Assembly (NCBI GenBank): GCA_965223435.1
Contig: CBDCWQ010000023.1
Coordinates: 496,001 to 560,000 of the forward strand
DNA from: CBDCWQ01 sp965223435
Lineage (GTDB): Bacteria; Myxococcota; Kuafuiibacteriia; Kuafuiibacteriales; Kuafuiibacteriaceae
Reading direction: 5' to 3'
DNA length: 64,000 nucleotides
In this document: positions 18,604 through 28,089 of the stretch, one piece after another
Numbering within the stretch: position 1 is the stretch's first letter
Layout: each line of letters starts with the position of its first letter
The notes under the pieces: generated by a model
What the model was told of the DNA's origin: nothing
The model's database searches: none
The model's input: the letters and a program-made list of their open reading frames with translations, nothing else
Program-made: the position numbers and the translations under genes

Positions 18604-18987
18604 GTGACGGCGCCAGTTCCGCGTGAGCGCTTGGGGTCTGTCACCCGACGCATTGGGACGCTACAGCACTTTCGATGGCTCCGCGGAATCGCCATCGCCA
18701 TCATTGTCCTCAATGTGTTTGATGCAGTGCTCACCCTGTTGTGGATTCGGATGGGGACCGCCACCGAGGCCAACCCCATCCTCGCGGAACTTGCCCACAA
18801 CAATCCGGCGCTCTTCCTTACGGTGAAATTTTCTCTCGTGGGGTTGGGCTCTTTGCTCCTTTGGCGTTTTCGCAAACGCAAATCGGCGGTGGTCGCCATT
18901 TTTGTGGGCTTCCTGGCGTACTACTTTTTGCTGCTCTACCACCTCAACTCGATGAAGGTGCAAATTCTGAACTACTTCTTCTCGTAG
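18604..18987 (+). CDS. Small membrane protein, DUF5658-like
   Basis: GTG at 18604 gives 127 residues with about three membrane helices (IAIAIIVLNVFDAVLTLLWI, LFLTVKFSLVGLGSLLLW, VVAIFVGFLAYYFLLLYHL). The pattern 'N..DA..T......g...EANP......' followed by 'K' in the second helix is typical of DUF5658 proteins. No function is known for that family. The frame is open upstream, but those residues overlap the end of the preceding gene and are unlike a membrane protein. Confidence 0.7.
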   Translation: MTAPVPRERLGSVTRRIGTLQHFRWLRGIAIAIIVLNVFDAVLTLLWIRMGTATEANPILAELAHNNPALFLTVKFSLVGLGSLLLWRFRKRKSAVVAIFVGFLAYYFLLLYHLNSMKVQILNYFFS

Positions 18988-19157
18988 GCGCGGCGACCCG
19001 TTTTGCGCTTGCCCCCTGGGCGCAGATCGGGCCTACTTCGGCGCGAAACCATGGTGGCTGCGGGCATCGCAACGGTGGCTCTCGAGGCACGCATCATGTG
19101 CTTGGGCTGCCGGGCGGCTGTCCTTGGTGCGCCAGGACGGATGGGTGGGCCCTGAGC

Positions 19158-19442
19158 ATGATGCTGCTTTATTGCCACGCGTGTGGCGGAGAGACGGAAC
19201 TGGTTGACAAGGTGAAGCGGGCAGACACCTGCGAGCATTGCGGCGTGGACCTGCACTGCTGCAAGAACTGCAAGTTTTTTGACCCGCACGTACACAACCA
19301 GTGTAAGGAATCCACTACGTTTTGGGAGCCCGACAAAGAAAAGGCAAACTTCTGCACGTACTTTACGTTGCGGGAAGGGCAGGTTGAGACCGAGGATCGG
19401 GGTGCAGCGTTGTCCAAACTTGAGAATCTGTTCAAAAAGTAG
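19158..19442 (+). CDS. Small cysteine-rich zinc-ribbon protein
   Basis: A 94-residue protein beginning with tandem ATG codons at 19158 and 19161. An N-terminal CHACG / CEHCG pair forms a zinc ribbon. It is followed by CCKNCKFFDPHVHNQC and a further Cys in NFCTYF, a second possible metal site. A short polar C-terminus ends in a lysine-rich helix. The pattern recalls small conserved ORFs of deltaproteobacteria; function unknown. Start choice is limited by upstream sequence that overlaps the neighbouring gene in another frame. Confidence 0.75.
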   Translation: MMLLYCHACGGETELVDKVKRADTCEHCGVDLHCCKNCKFFDPHVHNQCKESTTFWEPDKEKANFCTYFTLREGQVETEDRGAALSKLENLFKK

Positions 19443-19531
19443 GCCCCATGGCTTTTGTGTACGACGTTTCGGTGCTACGCGGGCCACGGTGGGCCGTTGA
19501 CAAGCGGCTCGGGTGTGTCCGTCGGTTGTTG

Positions 19532-19605
19532 GGTGGGGTAGCTCAGCCGGTTAGAGCGAGGGCCTCATAAGCCCTAGGTCGGGAGTTCGAGTCTCCCCCT
19601 CACCA
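19532..19605 (+). tRNA. tRNA-Met (anticodon CAT)
   Basis: Acceptor GGTGGGG pairs with CCTCACC (one G-T pair), with discriminator A at 19605. The D arm AGCTCAG..GGTTAGAGC, an anticodon loop with CAT in CTCATAA, and the T arm GGGAGTTCGAGTCTCCC are all present. The form fits an elongator methionine tRNA; a lysidine-modified tRNA-Ile cannot be excluded from sequence alone. CCA is not encoded. Confidence 0.93.
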
Positions 19606-19612
19606 CTTTGCG

Positions 19613-20578
19613 ATGGACCTCCAGGAGGTTGTGCACGCGGTTCGAAGCCGTGACGGCGTCACGCTTCGCATGACCGAGGTTTTTGTCGGTTCTGGGCCCC
19701 GAAGCCACTCGGCGGTGCCTTTTCTGCTCGTCCACGGTTTCATGCAAAATCGCCACGCCTTCTTGCTTGGCGACCTTCCGAGAACACTGCTGGACCGCGG
19801 CGCCCGTGTTTTTATTGCAGAGCTTCGGGGGCACGGCCGCAGTTTGGATCCTTCGCGCCTCGAAAACACCACGCGCCTAGAAACCCATCTCGACGAAGAC
19901 CTGCCCGCCTTCCTCGACTTCATCCAGGGCTTGGTCCGCCAAAAGACAGTGCACATTGTGGCCCACTCGATGGGCGGCTTTTTGGGCTACGCGCTTCTGG
20001 GCCGCACCACAGCCCTCGCGTCGTTGACGACCCTGGGGGCCCCCATCTTCCTCGCCAAAGGGCGCCCGCATTTACGGGCCAGCGCGGTCGTTTTGGGCAC
20101 TGCCGCCGCCTTGTGGCCTCCCGAGCGGCTCCCCCTCGATCGCGCTTTGCTCTCGCTCTCTCATCTGCTCGCACGTCCAGAGGCGTCCCCTCTGTTGCGG
20201 GTCTTCCAGCGGCTGACCGGTCTTGCAAACCCGGCCCAGGTCGCACCCGAACGGCTACAAGCGGCGCTCGAGGCCGCAGATCCGGCCATCACCCGGGTCT
20301 TCATTCAACTCGCGCGCATGGCCATGGGGGGCAGGGCGCAAATCGGGGGTGTCGATTTGTGTCGGGCGGTGCGGATGAGTCCGATCCCTATCGCTTTTGT
20401 CGTGGGATCAAGAGACCTTTTTGGCGGTCGGCTCGGCGTCCAAGGGGCGCTCGGACCAGGGCACCGCGGCCCCCGAACGTTGGTCGAGATTGAGGGCGGC
20501 GCCCACGTGGACCTCACGGTGGGTCCACAGGTGGCGTCCCGAGTGGAGGCCCTGTGGCCATTCTTGGTCAGTGCTTGA
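19613..20578 (+). CDS. Alpha/beta-hydrolase, lipase/esterase-like
   Basis: A 321-residue alpha/beta-hydrolase. The oxyanion segment LLVHGFMQNRHAF, nucleophile motif AHSMGG (in HIVAHSMGGFLG), the acid residue in VVGSRDLFGG and His in GGAHVDLT are in normal order. The insertion between core and acid residue is helical, like a lipase cap. No signal peptide, so probably cytoplasmic or membrane-associated. The ATG is only seven bases after the tRNA-Met gene, leaving no room for a separate promoter or a normal ribosome-binding site, so it may be transcribed with the tRNA. Substrate unknown. Confidence 0.88.
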   Translation: MDLQEVVHAVRSRDGVTLRMTEVFVGSGPRSHSAVPFLLVHGFMQNRHAFLLGDLPRTLLDRGARVFIAELRGHGRSLDPSRLENTTRLETHLDEDLPAFLDFIQGLVRQKTVHIVAHSMGGFLGYALLGRTTALASLTTLGAPIFLAKGRPHLRASAVVLGTAAALWPPERLPLDRALLSLSHLLARPEASPLLRVFQRLTGLANPAQVAPERLQAALEAADPAITRVFIQLARMAMGGRAQIGGVDLCRAVRMSPIPIAFVVGSRDLFGGRLGVQGALGPGHRGPRTLVEIEGGAHVDLTVGPQVASRVEALWPFLVSA

Positions 20579-20614
20579 CAACCCGAGCGGTCGCACCGTA
20601 CCCGGTACTCCACT

Positions 20615-20698
20615 GCGAAAGTGGCGGAATTGGTAGACGCGCAGGATTCAGGTTTCTGTGGGAGTATTCCTGTGGGGGTTCGAGTCCCCCCTTTCGCA
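20615..20698 (+). tRNA. tRNA-Leu (anticodon CAG)
   Basis: Acceptor GCGAAAG pairs perfectly with CTTTCGC, with discriminator A at 20698. The anticodon loop TTCAGGT gives CAG, the variable arm is long, and the T arm GGGGGTTCGAGTCCCCC is intact. CCA is not encoded. The RHS gene on the other strand stops only six bases beyond its 3' end. Confidence 0.96.
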
Positions 20699-20703
20699 TC
20701 CAA

Positions 20704-23700
20704 TCAGCGGCCGACGATCGTTCTGCCGGTGGCCCGCTGTAGAGCCTCGTAGTGGAGGCTCTTGTGTTGCCGGAACAAAAACAGGTCGATGAACGCTTCT
20801 TTCGGGTTTGTCAGTCGCAAGCCTTTGTCGATGAGCGTGGTCAAGATGGACGGATTGAAGTGCGATGCGCCGTTGCGGTCGATGTAGATCAAGTCCCCGG
20901 TGGTATCGTGCCTGAGCCATGGCGCGACGGCGCCCACTTGCGGGACCAGATCGAGGTTGTGGGCCGTCCGAAAAAAACCTGATTTTTGCGTCTTCAGATT
21001 TTCTTTGAAAGCGGTGTGAAAGTTGGTGTTGCCAACCGGGGGTTGGCCGACCGTATAGGTGGCCGTAATGGGCATCTTGCGCTTGAGCCCATACGCAGAA
21101 AACAGGGTTGCCAGCGCACCGCCCAAACTGTGGCCGGTGACCACAATCTTCAAGCGCTCCGGATTCTTGGCTTGGTAAACCTGGAGGCTTCTGAGCACGT
21201 CCGGTTTGACCGCCAGAAACTGAGCCAAAAAGCCTGCATGAACCGAACCGCTTCCGAAGAGGTCTGGGGCGTAAGCGGGGGCTCCCCATAGGTCGAGGAC
21301 TCCGTCTATGACGCTGAACGTCCCCCGGAAAGCCACGAGTGCCGTATTGGTTTTGGGGTCGTACGCGGTGAACGCCTGGGCGTCGACGATTTTCTTATCG
21401 ATGGTTCTCACGTTTTCGAAGCCAAGCGCCTTCGCCCGTTTTCGGACGTTGGCGGGTGTGTCGTAGGCGATGATGCTCGCAAGAGACGTCAAGTGGGCAT
21501 TGACGGGGTTGAATTTGCGGTCATCCGGCATCCAATGGACACCTTGGTCTTCATGGCCATCCAGATTGTGGGCCGTCGCCCCCAGAAGGTCGACCCGGTT
21601 GATGGGATCGTTGTCCAAAAAGGCGTAGAGGTTTTTTGTGCTCGCTTCTCCCAAGGGATCCCGACTCAGCCATCGCCCCTCAGCGGGATCGTAGTAGCGG
21701 TAGGTGTAGGCGTACAGTTGGGTTTCACGATCATAGTACTGCGTGCCGTATCGGAAGGGCTGGATATCGAGTCCCCGAGAAGCCATGAGGCGTCCGAACG
21801 GTGAGTATTCGTACTGTGAGACCACTTGTCCGTCTCCACTGACCAATGCGGTGACACTTCCATTGCGATCCATGACGGGGAAGTAGCTTTGCCCGTCTCG
21901 CCCCACCGCCAGGAGCCCTCGCGCGCCGCCGGCGCCCCCTTTTTTGTGGGAACTGTCCAGGCCCCACAGATAATAAGCGCGCCGGGTTAAGGCTCCACTG
22001 GCGGGGTCGGCATCGTACTCCGCGATGAGATGGAAGTTGTGGTAAACAAAACGCCGATCCAGCGTCTTGACCGAGTAGTTGGCCCCTTTCCACACGCTCT
22101 TCGAGGTGCGTCGTCCAAAGGCGTCGTAGCCAAACCGAAGTTGGTACTGGCCATCCTTGGTTACGGTCTTGAGCCGTCCACGATTCGTCCAGGTGTAGAT
22201 ATGTTCGCCATCTGTCTTGCGGGCGCCAAAGGTGTTGTAGCTTTGTGTGGTCTCGCCGCTTCGTGGTAAACGAACAGACTCCGAGTGTTCGGAAACAAGT
22301 TCCCCTTCACCGGTAGGCGATGGCATCACCATCTTGAATTGAAGAGCGATGGGGTCTCCGCCTTGAGCCGGCCCCGGGGCAATTCGTGCGTGAAACCACG
22401 ATCCGTGGCGGTCGACCGGCGCGTTGTCTGCGAGAACCAGACCGTCGGTCTCACGGGTTGCGCTCACGGTGAGGGACGCGGCTTCGTCGACGCTTCCGCT
22501 GAAGACGAGGGCCCCGGCTAGGTTGCGGGTTTCGTATTGATTGGTGCTCGAGGGTTGATAGCTGTCTTCAGGCTCTCCGGTATTGGGCTCGATGGCACCG
22601 GCCTTGAGCCGATTTCCGATGGCGTCGTAGACGTAGTGAAATTGTCTTCCGCTTTGGAGTTCGCCCGTATTAGATATGCGGGTGCTTGCGGAGGTCAGTT
22701 GGCCCAAGGTGTCATAGCTGTAACGCGTATAGGTCTGTGATGGCGCAAACAGGGCGGCGGTGTTGTAGACTCGCCTATCGGTTCGGGTCACTTGACCGCT
22801 GGCGTTGTAGCTATACTTATGTGCCCCATACACCACGGCCGCATCCGAAACCTGGTTGTCGGTTGTGCGGATAAGGGTCAGGCGCCCGCTTTCATCATAA
22901 GCAAGCTCGGTCTTGCCTCGCACCACATCGGCGACCGAGTGGGTGATGGCGGCCACACGTTGGGTCTGGGTTTCGTAGGCGTAGCTACCGCTTCTTTGCC
23001 CCTGAGACACGCGGCTCAAACGGCCGGCATCATCGTAGGCATACGAGAAGACCAGTGGATGGGGTCCTCCGACGAGTTCCAAAGCGGTCAGCCGATGCAT
23101 GGCATCGTAGTGTCGTTTTAGGGTTGCGTCACCGAGTTGGGGCACCGACTCCGTAGCGATTCGGCCCTCTTCGGTATAGGTGAGCGCCGATTGCCCCACC
23201 AAGGTCACCCGTCCCCGGGGATCATAGGCCAACGGGGTTCCACCAAAAGAGGTCAAACGTCCCGCGTCATCATACTCTGAGGTCGCGGTACGGGCCCCAG
23301 CTTCGCTCGGATTCCCGATCGTTCGACTGTGAAGCCTGCCCGCGGGTGTATACTTGTGGGACTCGACGGGGATGCCATCGACGGTCTTTTGGGTGACCAG
23401 GCCGCGTTCATCTCGCTCGAAGATGGTTTCCACATCGTCGTTCGTGACCAGCTTAGAGACTTCACCAAATCGATCGTATTCGAGGTCGTACGTGTACGAA
23501 CCGGTTCCGGACCTACGCGCGAGCGCACCGTCCGGATGGTATTGGAACGCTTCCATTCCGCCCGGGCCCTGAATGGTTTGGACGTTGCCAAAGAAGTTGA
23601 AAGTCCGCTGAAGCACGGTCCCCGAGGGCATTTCGGTCGTCTTGGGAAGCCCTCGTCGGTCGAGGGTATGGGTGGTCGTTCCCTCCGGGGTTTGAGATTG

Positions 23701-26700
23701 GGTACGGCGTCCATAGGCATCGTAGCTGTGGGCGTAGGTCGAGAGCGTCTCATCGCCATGGGTTTTGTGGATAAGGGCCTTGAGCTGGCCGCCCTCGTAT
23801 TCCTGAACCGCGATGACGTCAGGCGTCGCCAGTCTTTCCCGCCAGGCGCCCGGGCCGGTAGGCAGTCCGCGACTGTAGTTGAAGACCACCGTCCCGTTTT
23901 GGATGCGTGCGGCTTTTCTTCGGTCCGCCGTAGAGTAGCTGGTGGTCACCGCACGGTTTGAAAACGAGCCCTTCGCCTCTTTGCGAACGAACGCCAGCAG
24001 TCCGGCGCAAGACGTTCCCTCCGGGCAGGTCGCCACGTTTTCTTGAATGTCGAGGAGAGGGTCGTTGGCATCCGCCACACCGTTCTGGTTGAGGTCGGTG
24101 ACGGTTTTGGTCAATTGGCCCGAAAGATCATACGCATAAAGATGGACGACGCCGTCTGGGTCGGTCTCTTGGGTCAGCCGTTGATGGGCGTCATAGGCAT
24201 AGCGAGTGGTTGCCAGCTCGCCTTGATGGGGTCTGCTCACCTTGGAAAGAAGGCCCAGGTGGTTAAACGCTTCGGTCTTCACCACGGTGAGGTTGCCCTC
24301 GGCGTCGGGGCGCAAGGTCTCGGTGTAGGGGCCGGTTTCACCCGTACGGTGCCGGTAGCGAATGATTCGATAGGGGGTTTGTTCGCCGGCAACGTAGGTT
24401 TCGACGCGGTTCAAATTCCGGTCCACGTTTCGGTATTCGAGGCGTCGGCTGCCGTCTGGTTGGTGCGTTTCGGTGATCGTTCCGGGAAACCCGTCGAATC
24501 CCGGGGGGTGGTATTGGGTGGTGGTCTCATGGCCTTCGGCGTCGGCTTCGAAAACTGGTCTTCCAAGGGCGTCGTAGCGGATCTTTGTGGTGAGGGGTGC
24601 GCCCTCGCCGAGGGGGTAAAGCGTTTCTTGAATGAGGTTGCCGGTCGCGTCGTAGTCGCGTTTTGTGGTTCGGCCGAAGCGGGTCATGCTTTGGGGTTGG
24701 CCCAACACTGTGTAGGTGTACGTCGAGACCGAAAGATCGCGATGGGTTCTTTGTTCTGGTTGGCCATGCCATTTGGTCTGGGTCAGGTTTTCAGAGGTGC
24801 CATCATCGTGGTTCCACGTGGTCGGGTGACCGAAGGGGCCGATGTCGGTAGCGACCGATTCTCCGGTCAAGGTGTCCCCTCGGGTCACTTTCCATGTGGA
24901 TTGGATGGCATGGCCGTACGAAAGGGTCACCGATTCTTCGTTTCGATGCGTAAGTCCTCCGGCCCCGGGGCCCTCGGTGATGAGATGTTCCGAATACCGC
25001 CTGGTGTCGTGAGGCCATCTTCGCTCGCGGGTGATGGTTGTGTTGCCCACGGTGGTGCGGGTTCGGTTGGAGACCGAGACTTTGGGTTCGCCGTCGATGA
25101 TGGCCGATGAGCGCTCGGTCACTTTTCGATGCACACATGCGTCCCAAGCGACACCGGGTTGACATCTTCGTTCTTCGTCGATGTACCGAGGGGTGTTTCG
25201 ATCGCCCTCTTTTTTGAAGGCAAATCGGCCCACGCTGATTGGAATGGAATCGGTGGCGGCGCCGGTGCTGGGTGCCAAATCGAGCACCCGCCTTGGTCTC
25301 GCAAAGAGTTGGCGTGCGTCTGGCGTATCGCCCGCCGAAGCGAGGGGGCTGTAGGTCACCTTCGTCTCGCGTTTCGCAAAATGCCCGAAGGGTCGGATGA
25401 TTCGGGATAGCCAGCCAGTGCTCACGGTGATGGTCTCACCGGTCGTGGGGTTGAGCTCCGGTTCGCCGGTTGCTGGGTTCAAGAGTTTACCCACGGCGTC
25501 GTATTCGAACTCCTCCCAGTAGCCGTCCGGGTATTGGATCCTTTGTACTTTGGCCATCTTCAGGGCTCCGTTTTCATAGCGGTCGAGGGTGGTCCCCTCC
25601 TGGTACTCTCGGATTTCGGGGGGCACCGAAACGGCCGCCCCGTTTTCGTCGCTGATGCTCCGGTGGATCTCTTTGGTGTAGCCGTGGGGCGTCAGCACGG
25701 TTCGCTGGCGAAAGAAGCGCCCATTGGCCAGGAGTTTGGTTTCGATGGTCTCGCCCGACTTGGTCCAGGCGACTCCGGTGCCTAGAGGGCCGAGCCGGAT
25801 GATGTTTTCGTCGCCCTCGACGATGCGGAAACTTTCGTCGGCATCGTCTTTGATCAAGGATTGGATGCGTCCTTCAGCGTCGTACTGCACGGTGGTTGTG
25901 AGGGTGGCCTCGTCCGAAGTGCCCTCGCCAAAGACCCGCCTGAGGGTCTTGATGCGTCCGGAAGACCAGTCCAAATACACTTTGTATTCGTCTGAAGTGG
26001 CCTGGCCGTCCGAGACCATCGCCAAGCGGCTGTATACGTTCTGTTCGCGGCCATCGATGTGGCGAACCCGTTGTATGGTTCGGTCAAAAACATGGGCGAT
26101 CCCCGACTCAAAGTGGAGCTCGTACTTCCAGTCGGTGTCGTGCCCGGGGGTCATGTCGTGAAGGACATAGGTCCGGCCCGCGTTGATGCCGAGGGGGAAA
26201 CCGCGCGATGCGAAGTTTGAGGTTGCAGGGTCCCAAGGAAAGTCGAACTCTACTTGATTGCCTCGCGGTCTGGTCACGACGACGCGCTTCAGGTGCACAC
26301 CCCCGTGGGACAGAAGCACGGCGTTTCGTACCCGGGTGTTGAGGCTATAGGCTTGAAAGAGGGTATCGTCGGCCTTTTCGTATTGGATGTTGTCCGTGGC
26401 TTTCTGCATCGCACCTTGGTGGATGTAATGGGCGACACCAAGGTGTTTGTGCTGATAATCATTGGGCGGAAGAATGGGGAGGAAGACCTGTGGCTCGTCA
26501 CCCCACTTGGGCTGAAAGGTGATGACTCCACCTTTTTTCATTGCGCTGTCCAGATCGATGCCGACATCGACGAGGTCATCACGGTCGGTGTCCTGAATCG
26601 TCTGTGCGGTGTGCTCGAACAAAAGAGGCAGCTGGGCTGATGGCGGCGGGGGCAGGTCCGCAAAACCCGGCCGGTAGGCGGCCACCACGCGATTGACATC

Positions 26701-28026
26701 GACTTCGAAGGGAAGCTTCCTGATGGTTCCGCTTTCCGTTGGCTCCGGCAGAACAAATCCGTCTTCGGGCAAAATGGCCTGAGGGAGAACCTGCGCGCTG
26801 ATCCATTCCGTCGAATCTGGAGCCACGGTCGCGTTTTGATCGAGCACATAAAGACCATGATCTGAGGCGCTGAAGCCTCCAAAAGGCGCAGTCATGCTGG
26901 CACTCACGGCGGCCCGTTTAAACAGCTTGACCTGGGATTCGACTGCGCTCGGCCACATCGGAAGCTTAAATCGAAACGTTTGGGTCTGCTTGGTCGAATA
27001 GATCCACTCGCCGAGTTGGCCGTGAAACTTGATTTTGGCGATGAGCAGCTTCGGATCCGGTCCGGAACAGCTGGAAAGAGGGCACCAGGGGGCCCATCCT
27101 GGCAACCATCCGGTATCGGTGTCGCGCTCCACCATTCGATACTTCAAGTCATGGACGCCTTTCGATTGTGCGTTTCGGTACCAAATCGGCTCCCTCCAGG
27201 CGTTGAGTGCTTTGAGCACCAAGTAGGCCTCTTCCAGCTGATGAGACGTGATGAGCCCTACGCCAGCATGCTTATCGGCCACATAGGGGCTATCGAACGC
27301 GACGATTTGGTCTTCCTCTGTTCCCGGACGTGGCACCCGAAGTTCCTCGGCAAAAAGCAGCCTGAAGTCTTCGGCAAGCCCCAGCCCGGAAAAGAGGTTT
27401 TCTTTGTTCTTGACCTTTCCCAGATTGATGGTGTCGGCGCTCAGCGGCGAATCCCAATAGAACCAAGCGCGGGCACGGTCGAGATCGCTTGGTACTTCAG
27501 AGTCCAGCGATGGCGCCATCAAGCCATTGAGCTCGGACAACATTTTTCGCAAGAAGGCGCGATCTTCGTCCACGCCTTGCACCAGTTCTTCTTGGTCGTA
27601 GACTCCATTCAGATTTCGGTCGATGTATCCGAGCCTATCCCGGCGTCCCCAAGCCCCTTCTGGCGGAGCGCCCAAGAGAACCGTATCGATGCCGGCCTCG
27701 AAGGTCCGGTTGCCATTGGTGTCTTGCCAGATGTGGTTTTGGGATCTGAGCACGCTTTCAGGGGCAGGCAGTGTGGGAAGCGCTCCTGGCGAGACGGGCT
27801 GCCCCATGGCCTTCAAAAAGCGGAGCCGGTCAACCAGCGCCGGGTACAGTTTGTTTCGGAGGTAATCTTTGTGAGCCTCGGTCAGCGTCTGGCCGTCGAT
27901 ATCGTTTCGATAGACGGGCGTTTGGGCAACGGCGTCGGCTGCGGCGGTGGGGCCATCTTTGGATGCGATGCGGCTAGAGCACGCCGACAAGGAAATCGCG
28001 ATAGTGAGTGCAATTTTTCGATACAT
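20704..28026 (-). CDS. RHS-repeat lipoprotein with C-terminal class-3 lipase domain
   Basis: A 2440-residue protein. The first 16 residues form a lipoprotein signal ending in lipobox LSAC. The long middle carries YD/RHS repeats of the type 'YDa.GRlt...' and ends in the RHS core (YSPFGRLMASRG, YYDPAEGRWLSRDPLG, NLYAFLDNDPINRVD), which normally encapsulates a C-terminal toxin. The last ~290 residues are a class-3 lipase: AFRGT oxyanion region, nucleophile GHSLGG (Ser codon 21127-21129), acid in HNLDLVP and a terminal HYEAL histidine. This is the arrangement of an RHS phospholipase effector. No VgrG, PAAR or recognisable immunity gene is adjacent. Lipidation suggests outer-membrane or surface display. 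It stands alone in its orientation. Confidence 0.92.
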   Translation of the reverse strand: MYRKIALTIAISLSACSSRIASKDGPTAAADAVAQTPVYRNDIDGQTLTEAHKDYLRNKLYPALVDRLRFLKAMGQPVSPGALPTLPAPESVLRSQNHIWQDTNGNRTFEAGIDTVLLGAPPEGAWGRRDRLGYIDRNLNGVYDQEELVQGVDEDRAFLRKMLSELNGLMAPSLDSEVPSDLDRARAWFYWDSPLSADTINLGKVKNKENLFSGLGLAEDFRLLFAEELRVPRPGTEEDQIVAFDSPYVADKHAGVGLITSHQLEEAYLVLKALNAWREPIWYRNAQSKGVHDLKYRMVERDTDTGWLPGWAPWCPLSSCSGPDPKLLIAKIKFHGQLGEWIYSTKQTQTFRFKLPMWPSAVESQVKLFKRAAVSASMTAPFGGFSASDHGLYVLDQNATVAPDSTEWISAQVLPQAILPEDGFVLPEPTESGTIRKLPFEVDVNRVVAAYRPGFADLPPPPSAQLPLLFEHTAQTIQDTDRDDLVDVGIDLDSAMKKGGVITFQPKWGDEPQVFLPILPPNDYQHKHLGVAHYIHQGAMQKATDNIQYEKADDTLFQAYSLNTRVRNAVLLSHGGVHLKRVVVTRPRGNQVEFDFPWDPATSNFASRGFPLGINAGRTYVLHDMTPGHDTDWKYELHFESGIAHVFDRTIQRVRHIDGREQNVYSRLAMVSDGQATSDEYKVYLDWSSGRIKTLRRVFGEGTSDEATLTTTVQYDAEGRIQSLIKDDADESFRIVEGDENIIRLGPLGTGVAWTKSGETIETKLLANGRFFRQRTVLTPHGYTKEIHRSISDENGAAVSVPPEIREYQEGTTLDRYENGALKMAKVQRIQYPDGYWEEFEYDAVGKLLNPATGEPELNPTTGETITVSTGWLSRIIRPFGHFAKRETKVTYSPLASAGDTPDARQLFARPRRVLDLAPSTGAATDSIPISVGRFAFKKEGDRNTPRYIDEERRCQPGVAWDACVHRKVTERSSAIIDGEPKVSVSNRTRTTVGNTTITRERRWPHDTRRYSEHLITEGPGAGGLTHRNEESVTLSYGHAIQSTWKVTRGDTLTGESVATDIGPFGHPTTWNHDDGTSENLTQTKWHGQPEQRTHRDLSVSTYTYTVLGQPQSMTRFGRTTKRDYDATGNLIQETLYPLGEGAPLTTKIRYDALGRPVFEADAEGHETTTQYHPPGFDGFPGTITETHQPDGSRRLEYRNVDRNLNRVETYVAGEQTPYRIIRYRHRTGETGPYTETLRPDAEGNLTVVKTEAFNHLGLLSKVSRPHQGELATTRYAYDAHQRLTQETDPDGVVHLYAYDLSGQLTKTVTDLNQNGVADANDPLLDIQENVATCPEGTSCAGLLAFVRKEAKGSFSNRAVTTSYSTADRRKAARIQNGTVVFNYSRGLPTGPGAWRERLATPDVIAVQEYEGGQLKALIHKTHGDETLSTYAHSYDAYGRRTQSQTPEGTTTHTLDRRGLPKTTEMPSGTVLQRTFNFFGNVQTIQGPGGMEAFQYHPDGALARRSGTGSYTYDLEYDRFGEVSKLVTNDDVETIFERDERGLVTQKTVDGIPVESHKYTPAGRLHSRTIGNPSEAGARTATSEYDDAGRLTSFGGTPLAYDPRGRVTLVGQSALTYTEEGRIATESVPQLGDATLKRHYDAMHRLTALELVGGPHPLVFSYAYDDAGRLSRVSQGQRSGSYAYETQTQRVAAITHSVADVVRGKTELAYDESGRLTLIRTTDNQVSDAAVVYGAHKYSYNASGQVTRTDRRVYNTAALFAPSQTYTRYSYDTLGQLTSASTRISNTGELQSGRQFHYVYDAIGNRLKAGAIEPNTGEPEDSYQPSSTNQYETRNLAGALVFSGSVDEAASLTVSATRETDGLVLADNAPVDRHGSWFHARIAPGPAQGGDPIALQFKMVMPSPTGEGELVSEHSESVRLPRSGETTQSYNTFGARKTDGEHIYTWTNRGRLKTVTKDGQYQLRFGYDAFGRRTSKSVWKGANYSVKTLDRRFVYHNFHLIAEYDADPASGALTRRAYYLWGLDSSHKKGGAGGARGLLAVGRDGQSYFPVMDRNGSVTALVSGDGQVVSQYEYSPFGRLMASRGLDIQPFRYGTQYYDRETQLYAYTYRYYDPAEGRWLSRDPLGEASTKNLYAFLDNDPINRVDLLGATAHNLDGHEDQGVHWMPDDRKFNPVNAHLTSLASIIAYDTPANVRKRAKALGFENVRTIDKKIVDAQAFTAYDPKTNTALVAFRGTFSVIDGVLDLWGAPAYAPDLFGSGSVHAGFLAQFLAVKPDVLRSLQVYQAKNPERLKIVVTGHSLGGALATLFSAYGLKRKMPITATYTVGQPPVGNTNFHTAFKENLKTQKSGFFRTAHNLDLVPQVGAVAPWLRHDTTGDLIYIDRNGASHFNPSILTTLIDKGLRLTNPKEAFIDLFLFRQHKSLHYEALQRATGRTIVGR

Positions 28027-28062
28027 TCTGGCTTCCCTGCCCCAACTCTAGGGCACTGGACA

Positions 28063-28085
28063 TGCGGAGACGCAAGGTCTCCGCA
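28063..28085 (-). promoter_or_regulatory. Perfect hairpin upstream of the RHS gene
   Basis: TGCGGAGAC and GTCTCCGCA pair perfectly (9 bp) around the 5-nt loop GCAAG. It lies 37 bp before the RHS start codon and has no T run, so a 5'-leader hairpin or protein-binding site is as likely as a terminator. Confidence 0.4.
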
Positions 28086-28089
28086 GGAA

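Noticed and set aside
20615..20703. tRNA-Leu(CAG) as the attachment site of an integrated island carrying the RHS gene
   Set aside because: No integrase gene was found, and I saw no duplicated tRNA 3' end beyond the RHS gene.
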